From NCBI GenBank assembly GCA_015350385.1, contig WNKI01000001.1, positions 1,481,870 to 1,545,869 on the forward strand: a DNA stretch of 64,000 nucleotides, written 5' to 3'. Positions 20,158-31,228 of the stretch are shown piece after piece. Below the pieces are notes generated by a model that ran no database searches, was not told where the DNA came from, and saw nothing but the letters and a program-made list of their open reading frames with translations. The stretch comes from Aculops lycopersici. Taxonomy: Eukaryota; Arthropoda; Arachnida; Trombidiformes; Eriophyidae. Made by a program: the position numbers and the translations under genes. Numbering within the stretch: the first letter of the stretch is position 1; every line of letters starts with the position of its first letter.

Positions 20158-21972
20158 ATGGCGACCGATGAGCAGCAAGCGTCAAATAATAATGCAACCA
20201 ACTTCAACAATAACCTAGTGCTAGCCAATGAAGTTCAGCTGAAGGTGGATCAGGAAGACTTGGATGAGTATCGTGAATTAGAGTCAAATGATGGCAGTGA
20301 GCAAGGTGATGAGGAGCAAATGGAACAAGAGGATGACCCGGTAGATGATGATGATGGTGATAAAATGAGCACTCGGGACAACGACGAGGAAGAGGAGACT
20401 GACAAGCGTCAGGGTGACAAGCATAGAAACGACAACCGAAGACGTCGCGACTATAATGATACTTATTCTAGGAAGAAGTCCTCATCCTCTCATAATGATA
20501 ATCGATCAACAGCGTCGAAGCGAGAGCATAGTCAAGATCCAGATGACAAGTCCAGGCAAAGCAAGCGCAGATCTGCCACTAACTCCAACACAACCACCAA
20601 TACCACTTCAACTTCGCGAGACAAGAGGCCACAAGAATCGCATCGCTCATCGAGCAGGGATCATCATAGGTCCTCCTCAAAGTCAGATAGGAACAGTAGT
20701 TCAAAATCGTCGCGTGATCGCAATCCAGACAAGAGCGCAAGTTCCATAGCTGACGCAGGCACCGAATTAGACAAGTCCGCGTCCTCAGATACTAACAGCA
20801 AAACCAAATCATCCTCCTCGAACACTAGGCAAGCTAGCTCCAAGAAAGAACACGACAAAGAATCATCCCAATCTCAGCCAACTAAGGAAACAACTAAAAG
20901 CTCAAGTAGTTCCAAAGCTGCGGACTCCAGGACTTCTGATACCAAGGAGCGTTCTTCAAAAGAAAAACCCTCAAAAGACAAGGATTCCAAGGAAAAGGAA
21001 AAAGATCGCGATTTGGAAAAGTCTAGCAGCCACAAGGACAACAAAAATTCCTCTTCTAAGGATAAAGAGTCGTCTAAGGATCGGGAGCGTGCTAAAGATC
21101 GGGACAAGGATAGGGAGCGCGAAGGCGAAAAGGAAAAAGAACGCGAAAAAGAACGCGAAAAAGAACGCGAAAAGGAACGCGAAAAGGAACGAGATCGCCC
21201 CGTTAAGGAAAAAGAGGCTAAGGATCGCGACCAGGCTAAAGAGAAGGAGGCGGAAAGGGAAAGAGATCGACGCATCAAGGATCGTGAGGCATCCAATAGC
21301 AAGAATCGCGATTATAAGGAGAAAGAGCGCCCCAGAAATGATCGACCTAATCGTGATGATAGGAGGAACAATAACAACCAAAGGAACTTCATCTCCAATC
21401 GAGGTGGACCAAGTAACAGCGACATGATCCAAAGGAAACGCGTGGATATGCAAAACCGGGAACGTGCTAGGCCTCAAGTTGGGTCAGAGCGAGTGTTTCC
21501 GTCACATCGGGATACGGTTGTGCCAGCTCATGTTGAAGCAACAAATCGTCGTCAGAGAGAGGAGAATGAAAGACTAGCAAGAGAGAAGATGCAACTGAGG
21601 ATTGAAAGAGAGAAGTTCGAGCGTGAGAAGGCCGAGTACCTCAGAGAGAAGTTAGCTGCGGAAAGGGACAGACTCGCCAGGGATCGCGAGGAGCTTAGGA
21701 GGAAACAGCAAACAGGATCATATGGTATGAGCAGCAGCAAGTTCGAGGATCCACCTGTCCGTCTGCTTTCATCAAATTTGGCGCCTAGTCGGGATCGCGA
21801 CCATCGAGACATGGATATTAATTACAACAACAATGGAGGCAATTGGTCCAACCAACAACAACAACAGTACAGAAGTCATAGCAACCAAGCAAATGTACCA
21901 TATATCAAAGCCACCCATAGTGAACCTATGGAATATAACAACTCAAGGTATCGGGGAGGAAGGAGATATTGA
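20158..21972 (+). CDS. Arg/Glu/Ser-rich nuclear protein, SAFB-like C-terminal part
   Basis: The product has 604 residues, almost all low complexity. Order: acidic (about 35-85), Ser/Arg/Lys/Asp-rich (about 90-320) with many RSS, SSK and KDK units, then a block of repeated KERE units (about 325-345, a 12-base tandem in the DNA at about 21136-21192). An alternating Arg/Glu helix follows (about 460-530, REENERLAREKMQLRIER), then an Arg/Gly/Tyr/Gln end (SRYRGGRRY). The R/E helix with an RGG-type end is the C-terminal pattern of scaffold attachment factor B. The SAP and RRM domains that would define SAFB are absent from this frame. It is probably a nuclear RNA-processing protein. Single-alpha-helix or RS-type splicing proteins are the alternative. 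Confidence 0.75.
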   Translation: MATDEQQASNNNATNFNNNLVLANEVQLKVDQEDLDEYRELESNDGSEQGDEEQMEQEDDPVDDDDGDKMSTRDNDEEEETDKRQGDKHRNDNRRRRDYNDTYSRKKSSSSHNDNRSTASKREHSQDPDDKSRQSKRRSATNSNTTTNTTSTSRDKRPQESHRSSSRDHHRSSSKSDRNSSSKSSRDRNPDKSASSIADAGTELDKSASSDTNSKTKSSSSNTRQASSKKEHDKESSQSQPTKETTKSSSSSKAADSRTSDTKERSSKEKPSKDKDSKEKEKDRDLEKSSSHKDNKNSSSKDKESSKDRERAKDRDKDREREGEKEKEREKEREKEREKEREKERDRPVKEKEAKDRDQAKEKEAERERDRRIKDREASNSKNRDYKEKERPRNDRPNRDDRRNNNNQRNFISNRGGPSNSDMIQRKRVDMQNRERARPQVGSERVFPSHRDTVVPAHVEATNRRQREENERLAREKMQLRIEREKFEREKAEYLREKLAAERDRLARDREELRRKQQTGSYGMSSSKFEDPPVRLLSSNLAPSRDRDHRDMDINYNNNGGNWSNQQQQQYRSHSNQANVPYIKATHSEPMEYNNSRYRGGRRY

Positions 21973-22641
21973 TAGAGTAGTTGAAATACCATCATATGGT
22001 GGAATGTACAGACCCAGATTATCCTCAACTTGAGTACTTCTTGCATTAGATCTCATTTGGAGCGATCCAAACACCATGGCCTCATATTTCTTGGTAACAA
22101 CAACTTATGACACAACTACACTTCAATACATCGCCGATGCACTTTAACCCAAAACCATTCGTTCATCAAATCTGTTCACATTGCCGGCACTCTCGCGATG
22201 TCAATAAATAGCCATGATGACAAAACACCTAAATGTAACACACCAAGTTTAACGCGCCACTGTGATGGCTAAAATCGTTTTCTCGGGACCAGAACATTAC
22301 AGCATAGACACATCTTCTGAGCACATGACGAGTTACTGACTCGACTACAAATACTTCACCCAAAAATCCCTCCGAACCAAGAATAGTCGATGGTTTGCAA
22401 ATTACGTTACACTCACTTGAAGTAACAACTACGCATAATTGATGGTCTATCAACCCAATACTTAATCTAACTCTAGTCAACTGCATTAAGCTTTGCGATT
22501 GCAACGAAGAGAAATGAAATGCACTCAATTGAAACTGTCTGTGATATTTAATTTTGGCCATCTTTAGTCGTCTCGGAAGTCGACGTCTAGAACATATTGG
22601 CAATATACAACGAAACATGCATATCAAAACTTTCATGTCAA
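21973..22641. other. Convergent 3' spacer
   Basis: This 669-bp spacer follows the SAFB-like gene and precedes the stop of the next, minus-strand gene. A CAATAAATAG signal for the plus-strand gene lies at about 22203. A minus-strand frame at 22229-22645 has no domain features and overlaps the neighbouring stop; I treat it as chance. Confidence 0.5.
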
Positions 22642-23265
22642 TCATAATACAATCTCTTCATCATTTGGGTCGATACCAGATGCTAGTTGGGGTTTCCTAA
22701 CCTTCATCGGCTGTCTATTAGCTTGATTGGACTTTTGTATTTTTGTTTCCTGGGCATATGTTTTGGCCCGAGCAAAGACTGATTGCAAATACTCTTTGGA
22801 TTTACTTTTGCGTTCGCGATTTGCATTAGAAACTGAACTTGCCATAGAATCAGGTGCGTCATAGTTGAATGTGTCTTCAAACTTATTTGAGGGGTCTTTC
22901 GTGATACCCAAGTTGAGCAATCTTGCTGCTCGGTTTGAGTTTTGTTGACGTTGGATATCCCTAGTTATGTTCTCACGTTCGTTGTCAAAAACCTCTTTTC
23001 TGCTCAACTTCTTCCCACTGTCTTGAGGTAGCCAATTCTTCGGGTTGACCACATCTCTTAAGCGTTGTGTAGCTTTCTTATTTCCAGGTAAAAGGTCGGC
23101 CGGAACACATGTTGGTGATATAAATGGCTTAAATTCTTCTCCTCTTAAATCGAATTGTTTTGGTTTGGGTTTACTCTTGTTGATTACATTGAGCTTGTAA
23201 TCTTTCTTTAGATCAAATGTTCTTTTAAATTTTGGTTGAAAAACTATCGTCTCGTTGGATTCCAT
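22642..23265 (-). CDS. Unrecognised basic hydrophilic protein
   Basis: The product has 207 residues, starting at ATG 23265-23263 (MESNETIVFQP). An in-frame TTG six bases upstream is not used as a start in animals. The protein is rich in Lys, Asn, Gln and Arg with no span or signal peptide. Candidate short motifs are FQPKFKRTFDLKKDY (about 10-24), NPKNWLPQDSGKKLSRKEVFD (split around about 76-96) and a predicted helix at about 150-170 (KEYLQSVFARAKTYAQ). The end is acidic (DPNDEEIVL). I do not recognise the family; the composition suggests a nuclear or RNA-binding protein. An additional 5' exon is possible, because an open minus-strand frame without ATG lies at 23277-23582. Confidence 0.7.
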   Translation of the reverse strand: MESNETIVFQPKFKRTFDLKKDYKLNVINKSKPKPKQFDLRGEEFKPFISPTCVPADLLPGNKKATQRLRDVVNPKNWLPQDSGKKLSRKEVFDNERENITRDIQRQQNSNRAARLLNLGITKDPSNKFEDTFNYDAPDSMASSVSNANRERKSKSKEYLQSVFARAKTYAQETKIQKSNQANRQPMKVRKPQLASGIDPNDEEIVL

Positions 23266-23718
23266 GATCAAAAATTCTAAGAGTATGTATAATCTAATGA
23301 TATGAGATCTACAGGTGGACCTAGAGAAATAAGAATGGCGGCGTTTCGGCGCGAAGCGAGTTCGATCTTTGGCGCCCCTAATCTCTGTGTTGTGTTTTGA
23401 GGCAAATCCTCTTTCCCTGCAGGATCTACATCTGGCGTCTGTCCGGCTTTAGCTGTTCTGTGCAGTATTTCTGCCACAGGATCCGACTGTAATGAACTTT
23501 TTCTAGCATAAGATGACGTGCTGGTGCTCGTTTGTCTCTGAAGATGGGAGCAAACGCTTTTAAATTTCTCACCAAAGTACTATATTGTTATGTTAGTTTC
23601 TCTTCGGGTCCATGCTAAATCTTTGAGATTTCTCGCACCAATTCATACATGCGCATATCGCGATCTATTTTCGAACTCAATCTTTCCAAAACATTAACAA
23701 AATCGAGCAGTTAGCAAC
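23266..23718. promoter_or_regulatory. Divergent promoter between the basic-protein gene and the alkyltransferase-like gene
   Basis: The starts are 453 bp apart on opposite strands, so this is probably a shared promoter. It contains a TTTGGCGCC element (E2F-like) at about 23370 and TGCGCATATCGCG at about 23649. A minus-strand frame without an in-frame ATG is open through most of it, so an upstream exon cannot be excluded. Confidence 0.4.
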
Positions 23719-24597
23719 ATGTTGCAGGCCGATGAAACCCTAGACTTCCATAACAAACAGATTGCCGACGTTGCCTTGGGAAATAGATGCCCGAATAAGC
23801 AGAAGATAAGCACTTACGTTCTGACCTCGCCATTAGGTCATATTTACACCAACTGTTGCCCAAAAGGACTCCACTGTGTTAAATTGTACGGTGATACTAG
23901 TTACGACAATATCAATTGGGATACCAAGGTGGACTTTTTCCGTAAGTCAACTTTGGTGCCAAATGCCCATGCTATGGTCCTGAAGAAATGGCTAGCTATG
24001 TACTTCTCTAATCCACTCAAGTGTCAGGATATAGAGATTTCATTTTGCGGCCTCGAGGATTATGGCGAGTTCAACTCGAAGATTTGGATGACCATCTTGG
24101 AAACGTGTCCAGCTGGAGAGATGATGAGCTATAGTGAGCTCGCCCAAAGGTCCGGCTACAATGCCGGCGCCAGCAAGGTCGTTGGTTATGCCATAAACAA
24201 AAATCCTTACATGTTAGTGGTTGGAGATCATCGAGTTGTCAAGGCATCGGGCGAGATTTGGTGCGAGAACGAGTCGCAACGCAACAAGTTGCGTCGTCTG
24301 CTAGTCAAGTACGAGATCTCATTCACACCGGATAGTTTAGATGAGGCTTTGCTAAAGGTTAAGGAGAGAAACGAATCTTCGAAGGGCACCAGAAAGAGAA
24401 ATACTTCAGCCAAAATGACGAAGACTAACGCGGCAGCCAAGACCAAAGGGCGAGGTGTCAAGAAGGAGAGCACTGCCACCGCGGGCAAAAAGAAGGCTGC
24501 AAAGAAGGGAAGGAGGAAGAAGGATGAGACTAGCGACGAAGACTCACCATTGGAGGAGGATGAGGACTTCATTGACGACGATGAGGACGACGATTAG
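23719..24597 (+). CDS. O6-alkylguanine transferase-like protein lacking the catalytic cysteine
   Basis: The product has 292 residues. Residues about 30-205 follow MGMT (human 207 aa): the N-terminal ribonuclease-like part, then the DNA-binding part with IWMTILETCPAGEMMSYSELA (split, about 131-151; the Tyr of SYSELA is the base-flipping tyrosine), then YNAGASKVVGYAINKNP. The active-site loop, PCHRV in active enzymes, reads GDHRV: codon GAT at 24226-24228 puts Asp at residue 170, where the alkyl-accepting cysteine should be. The arginine finger is Lys. Residues about 215-292 are a lysine-rich then very acidic tail, unlike MGMT. It resembles alkyltransferase-like (ATL) proteins in logic. ATL proteins have Trp in place of Cys and bind alkylated guanine to recruit nucleotide excision repair. 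That role is inferred here. Confidence 0.9.
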   Translation: MLQADETLDFHNKQIADVALGNRCPNKQKISTYVLTSPLGHIYTNCCPKGLHCVKLYGDTSYDNINWDTKVDFFRKSTLVPNAHAMVLKKWLAMYFSNPLKCQDIEISFCGLEDYGEFNSKIWMTILETCPAGEMMSYSELAQRSGYNAGASKVVGYAINKNPYMLVVGDHRVVKASGEIWCENESQRNKLRRLLVKYEISFTPDSLDEALLKVKERNESSKGTRKRNTSAKMTKTNAAAKTKGRGVKKESTATAGKKKAAKKGRRKKDETSDEDSPLEEDEDFIDDDEDDD

Positions 24598-26918
24598 TCT
24601 TCCAGTCACCAGATACTTCACTCACTCCATTGTATGGAAACCATTATGACTCAATACGACTTGAGGCACGAATCGTAACTCAATGATCTCAGAGAGATTC
24701 AACTAAATCCATATGATGTTTTTATTCCTATGACCAGATGTGAACTCTATAGATACGTACTTATCCGTGACAACCATTGTCCTAATGAAAGCAGATTATA
24801 AATATAGCACTAGATACTAGATACTCACACACAAAACCAATTGTATTTCTCAGTCTATAGAGGGCGTTGGGGTTTATGCTCCATCTTGATCCAGATAGAT
24901 ACTGCTGGACCTATCGACATTGTCAAAACACATTTTTGGAGGTATTGAGGAATCATCGCTCAGAATTGTTACCGAGATAATCAGAACCGCACGAGTTGAG
25001 ATGGTGAGTCTGAAAACTATTCGGGAGTAGTATTGGTAAACAATCCATACATAACCTAGATCCATTCCAACCAGTCTAACGAAACAGCAAAGCGTTCGAG
25101 CTCAGCTAGCTGGTAAGTGCTATTGATCATATTAACGACTAAACTTTCAGTTTCTAAAGAAACCTTTAAAAATTTTGAGACTGAGGTCGCAAGCTCTTTC
25201 CTGCATGCTGTACATTGAATTGAAAGGTGGTTGCTGGTGTATGGCCTGCGGAGGTAGTGCTGGTGGTGGGGGCGGCGCAACTAGAGCGCGACTTGTCATA
25301 GTGTTTTTGGCCTCTAACTTTTTGTCATCCACCCCCCTCATTTAGTCCTACCGCTTTTACATGCCAAGTGCTTAGCTCCTAGATAGTCAACTTAACGGGG
25401 GAAGTTGGCTGTTAATTGATTCAAATTGGCTCCTGACATTTGGGTCAAGAATCCTAGGGTAGGATGGCCCAGCCCGACGACGACTACTGTGGTAGCTGCG
25501 CGTCGAGATTTCCCCGCCAAGCTAACGGTGGCCAATCGGCATCACGTCCAAAGCTAACAAAGTGTATCCCTCCCTCCCTGTTCCCGTCTCATCCGACGAA
25601 GCCCTCAGACTGCAACCACTGAGGCCTCTGAGCTTAGATGACATTGGCACTCGTCGGCCGCCGTGGTGGTGGAATAATGACGAGATAAGCGACAAAACAA
25701 ATTGAATGCAACCGAGCGGAAATGAGCCGGCGCCGTCGATCTCTTGCTCTCCCTCTCCCCTAGATGGCTAGTCGTCCTTGGCTACTCTGGTGGTGCTGCA
25801 TTCGATTGCGATTGCATGTATGCATCGGGTGTTGTTGTTATTGCCGCCGGTTGTTTCGTTTTTGTTGCTGTCGATGAAGTTGATGCTCACTGATGTCACA
25901 AGCAGCAGGAGTTGCGGCAAGTCAACATGGATGCCAAGGTCTCGACGTCGTTGTCAGCAAGACAAATGGAACGACGGCAGAACTTTGCACGCTATCCTCG
26001 TAATAAAGGTTCTCCAGATGCGGAGCCAGCCGAGAGCCAAGAGTGCCGGCTTCGCTAAAAGGTCCTCGGGTTTAGGTAACGAATAGTTGGGCAAAAGGGA
26101 CGAGTTAAATTTGGCGCTCTTAGTCGAAGCGGTGTATTGTTGGCTTCATTATAAGTGTTGCCACCACCACCACCACCGCCACCACTCTCCTCTTCTACTT
26201 CCAATCCTGCCACCTCTACGTTCACCTGCCACCAGCCACCAGCCACAATCCACCTATACCAACAACTCGAGCTTACCTGCCAACTTGATGGTCTTCTTTC
26301 CTTCTCCTTCATCTTCTCGCTCTTAGGCAACACTCCGTCGAGGTCCCAAAGTGCAGCCAGTATTTGGTTCGGCAGGCAAAAACAAGTGTTGCGACGATCA
26401 CCAGGGGGAAAGAGAAAATTTGGCGCACTATTTGCTCTGAGCTCTCCAAGTTACCTGCCAACTAGCTCGCCCAAAATGAGCTGCCACTCGCAGGTTGATG
26501 TTAGGCCACTGCCACTGTTGGTGGGTAGGTTGGTTGGTTGTTGGTTGCAGCATGACTTTCTCTAGATACGACGGCGCCGCTTCTCTGGTCGCCCCACTTG
26601 CCACTCAGTGGCAGGAGAAGCTAAACCCTTCCTCCCCATCTTTCCATCTCTTGGCGGCGTTGGAATGTTAGTGGGGGCGCTAGCCTCCCGCCTGGCACTT
26701 GGACGGTAGTGGTGCCACTCGTCGCCTGGGGCCGCAATTTAACTGGCTTACCTGTCACGTCGTGGGCCTCGTCAGCTGGTTGCAGGCGGTTGGTGGCGCC
26801 ACGTTGGCGCTCCATCCAGCCTTCGAAAACTCCAGCGGCTAGTCCCACTCACCACCGCACGTCAGCGGCGACAGGAAGTTGATCAGCGAGTCAGTTTATA
26901 CACTGGCACTATGCTGGT

Positions 26919-26948
26919 TAGTTGGTTAGCTAGCTAGCTAACCAACTA
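26919..26948. repeat. 30-bp perfect palindrome built on GCTAGC
   Basis: Bases 26919-26933 are exactly complementary to 26934-26948. The centre is TTAGCTAGCTAGCTAA with flanks TAGTTGG and CCAACTA. Another CTAGCTAGC follows directly at 26946-26954. Confidence 0.9.
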
Positions 26949-29782
26949 GCTAGCTTTCAAGTAATTCTACTGCCAAGCGGATAAGGAGGTTCAGGTAAGT
27001 GGACGCCGATTGCGTAAGCCACCGCTCTCGGCGCCAACTCCGAGCCGACTGCTGCTCCATATCTTCAACTACCGGCTGATTTTAGCCTTGGGCTGGTGAC
27101 GAAAGAGGAGTGAGCCAATTCAATCAATGCCCTCGTGACATGAGCGCCGCTCAAACAGAACTTCCCCCCATTGAGAGGCAAACTAGCTGCCCGACTGGTT
27201 GGTTGGCTTAAGATACAAGCTAAATCTAATCTACATCTGAATGAAATGGGAGCGATCCGAAGAGGTAGTAGTTATTGGAATTATTACAACAAGTCGGCTT
27301 CCAACTTAACTTCAACAACTCCCACTCCTTCGCACTCATCAACGAGATCCAACTTCCGGTTGGCGCCGCAGTCAACCCTTTTCTGGTAATTCTTTCTCGC
27401 ATGAAATTAGCATCTTGCACTCGGCGCTAAATTGAGCTGGCAAACTTAAGGACAAGGACGACGACAATGGGTAAGCTGACGCACTTTGCGCATAACGGTA
27501 AAAACTTATGCAAATTTGTCTCGATTTCCGGATACTCGCTGGCCGACTGACTAGCGGCTGGCAGTCGAGAGCCGCACAAACTAGCTGCCCCAACTCCACT
27601 CGTCTTAATTAATCCAGACGTCCAGGTAGCTCCTCTGTGGCGACGTTGGTTCTACCATACTATTCTCTCGGGTCGTCTGTCACACTGGGTATTGGCGCGA
27701 GACGAGCGGAATACAAATGGCCCGGCCGATCGATTACGGTTTGCAATTGAATTGAATACAGTCGCAGTTGAGCCGGTCGTCGTGGCTCTTAGGCCAGCTG
27801 ACTGAAGAGCTGCCGCCGCCGCCGATAGTGGAATTAAGTCGAGTCGAGTTGAGTCGAGTAGACAAGACACGAGCGGCGCCGTTGTCATTGTAATTGATTG
27901 ATATTATTAGGCTAGTGTGAGTTTAAGAAGCCTAGTACCTGTAGTGGGACAGATGGCGCTGGCCAGCGACTCGACCGGTGGTCGTTTCAGCCCCAGTTTC
28001 CGGCGATCTGCGAGGTGGCCGCCACCCAAGAGAGTAAGCTAGAGGCGAAAGCGAGAGTATAATGAGTGGCCATGCTAATGTTATTGTTGTTATCCCCCTG
28101 GCAGATTATTCAACTCACGCTTTTGGTTGGTTGTGGCGAATGTTGTTGCTGTTGTTGTTATTGTTGTAGAAACCTAAATTTGTGGCGCCAACTCAAACTC
28201 AAACACGAAGGGCTTGTAAGTTTGCACGCAAACTCGTTCATTCTGGCTACGCAAACAATTGGCTCTGGTTGTTGTTGTGGCAAACGCGCTAAGTTTGCGA
28301 GCCAGACGGAAGAGGAAGTGAGCCGTCATGTCGGCCAGTCAGCGGCGGTTAGCTTGAGCTGGGCGCTAAGACTGAGGGGCACGATCCAGTTGGAATCACC
28401 ATATGCGCAGCTCCTCCTGTTTCTACATTGAAGAGCAGCAGCAGCACACACACACACATCCAAACCCAACGACTACCTGTCCGAAACAAACTTCTCGGCG
28501 CCGCATCCAGTTGATGTTGTTGCTTCGAGCGTCCAGTTCATTGGCATGGCAACTTCAGCGCCACCACAGCAGCCGCCCACTTGGAATCTACAGCGACAAC
28601 AGCTCTTTCGGTCAAAAGTTTACCTGTGCACCTGAAAGCCCAACTCCCTGGCTAGCTGGCTGGCCGACCGGAGCCTTTCTCTAGATGGATGACAAGACTG
28701 AGCGCATATTTGCAATTTTCCATGACGACCGAGCGACGGCGAGTTTCCGGCGGCGCCAATGCAACCACTTGTCGCCTAAACTTCACCGTCAGCTGGTGCT
28801 AGTTATCTAAACGCGCGCTGGTTGGTGGTGCATCACGAACTGAACGGCAAACAGCTAGCACGTAAACAGGTCGGCGTCGTTTGTGGTTGACTCGCTTAAC
28901 ACGTTAGCGAGTTTTAGTTTGACCATAACTCGGCCACAAACTAAATATGATTTTCTACTTCACTAAGCAGGACATTAGAAAACTGGGAGCAAAGGGGGAG
29001 TTTGCATCTCATCAGCATGCAGCGAGGACGTGAAAATAGCCAACCGATTTTCCGTGTGCTGTATATACTTAAAGCCGTCATCCTTTCCATTGTGTGGAAC
29101 GTTCTTCTACCTGAGTTCCATTCTCGCGCCCAGTTTTGGATTGTGTTAAAAAGGCAAGAGAGACGTTTAGTAAACTACCAAGAGGACAAGCCACAGTTGC
29201 GACCAACCACTTTGATGGCGCCGGTCAGATAAACTCGACCTTGAGAGTGAGGTAACTCAAAATGCATTCCCGGTCTCATTGACGGACCGAGCAATCGAAT
29301 TGAATTGCAGGGCATCGTGTTCAATCACTAGCCAATCCTCGGGAAGGAATTCAGGATTGAAAACCCCGCTTTCGGGAGGGGGAGGGGAAAAAGCTAGAGA
29401 ACTAGTGACTAAACTGATGACATTACCAACCAAGAGAAGCGAGAATCAAGATCAAGTTCCCGAATCGTCATCATGTCGATCGAATTGAATGGAAGTAGAG
29501 GGAATCGAATCGGATGGATTGAATTGCAATGGCTTGGATTGAATAAATGCGCATCCATGAACGATGAACCACGACTAGATGCAGTCTCTCTTGCAACTTT
29601 TGCCAGAATTTCCCTCCCTCCGCGAGATTGATATTGACTCGCAGCAACGATGACGACCAAGATTTGCCAGTATCAAATTCTCGATTAAATTTGTGGAAGG
29701 GAGAAAGAGGAAGTGGCTATTGCTAGTCTCACTTACTATTCCCCACTTGAGTTGCCACCCCTTTGCTCTTTTCCCCAAATTC

Positions 29783-29806
29783 CTCTCTCTCTCTCTCTCT
29801 CTCTCT
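29783..29806. repeat. CT dinucleotide microsatellite
   Basis: About 12 CT units. Further GA/CT runs lie at about 30284-30309, 61520-61538, 62258-62274 and 62482-62499, and the assembly gap at 33323 is flanked by GA units as well. Confidence 0.9.
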
Positions 29807-31002
29807 ATTTCTAGTTCTAGTTTTAGTTCGCTCTTTTGGCTGGACTATCTAAACAAACGAATGCAAGAATCGAATTTACTGGCGCCACTTGTCACTTTCC
29901 ATCGCTCAACTCATTGTTTCAACGCCAACCAGTGACCATAAACATTTTCGCATCTTAGACCAAACCCAACTAAACTAAATAACGGCGACAAGGGCGAAGA
30001 CCGCCTCTACAACGACTGACAGCTCATATAGCCGGCCGATGAGAATCCTTCTAGCGGCAAAATTTCCATCACTCGCCCGCTGCACTTGAAACCAACAGAG
30101 ACCAGGAACCACCGAGCCGCACCACGGACGCGGCCACCGCGATGGCCGGAAGTTGGCGGGACCGGAACAATCAAGTGGGCGGCCTTCAGTTTCAACTTCT
30201 ACTTCAGCATCAGCTTCAACTTTAGCTTTAACGTCAACTCAAACCAAACTTTGGCAAAATTGTGTATAAAGTTCCTAGTGTAGTGAGAGAAAGAGAGAGA
30301 GAGAGAGAGGCGGAAATTCCAATTTGCATTGTTTGCTGCTTGGATGATACGACTAACCAAAAGGGTTTGCTTGGTCGTGCGGCTGGCTGATGCAGTGGGA
30401 ATCCAAGCAAAACCTAGAGTTTCTTTGGCAAGCTAGCTGGCTAGCTAGCTAGTCACTTCGCTACGCGCGTGCAGAGTGGCACGCGTTAGAAGTTGTAAAA
30501 TGATCTATATGTACACAATGTGCGTCCCTCTCTTTCTCGCTGGAAACGCCAACGCAAGCGACTGGCTCAACTTCCAGCCAACTCATCAACTGCCTAGCTG
30601 TTTGTGTTGGCCGTGTGTTTGCCCCCCTTTGCTTTGAACCCTTTTCCCGATCCAACTCGCCCCGAGCCGATTGCCAGCCTAACTAAATCGGCCAAATGGC
30701 ACAGAAAGACGTTTCTGGGGAAGCCGAGCAGCCAGTGATTTTCGGGCGATGGGTTTTAGTTGGCCGAGAGTGAAAGGAAGAGCTTGGAGTGGAGTTGAAC
30801 CACCGGCGAGACTAGCAATGGAGGGGGAGTGATATTAGAGGTTCTTTGCTGTTCGGGTATCTGGCTAGCTCACTGCAGTGCTTTTGGCCAGCAAGAGGGG
30901 GGGGGCAACATTAGAAGAAGCTGCAGCGTGAAAGTGCGGCGACATGACGACTAGCAATTGCGCCTAGAATTGGGTTTGCGATTGGGAATCGCCAAGTCCA
31001 AC

Positions 31003-31047
31003 CTTCAACTTCAACTCCAACTAGAGCAGTTGGAGTTTGAGTTGAAG
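31003..31047. repeat. Hairpin: 20-bp arms, 5-nt loop
   Basis: The left arm 31003-31022 and right arm 31028-31047 are complementary at 18 of 20 positions, including a run of ten next to the loop AGAGC. The arms are made of CAACTTC/GAAGTTG-like units (CTTCAACT, ACTCCAACT). Confidence 0.85.
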
Positions 31048-31208
31048 TGTAATATTTGCTGCCGCTTTCCTAGCTCCCCCTCTCTCTAGCAAACAAGTGA
31101 GAGGGTGACATACGACGAGCGCCCCGAGCGACTGGGCGAGTCAACACGCTGAGTCAGTCAGCCCGATTGCCGCGAGCGCTGGGCGTCTTGCCTTTGCAAG
31201 CCCGCTTT

Positions 31209-31228
31209 CTGGCAAGCTAGCTTGCCAG
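31209..31228. repeat. 20-bp perfect palindrome CTGGCAAGCTAGCTTGCCAG
   Basis: The sequence equals its own reverse complement. It is the complete form of a motif found in half or partial form at many places in the gene-poor regions (see findings). Confidence 0.92.

Noticed and set aside
23266..23271. Start of the basic-protein gene at TTG, two codons upstream of ATG 23265
   Set aside because: Animal genes initiate at ATG in almost all cases, and the next codons include an ATG, so I placed the start at 23265.
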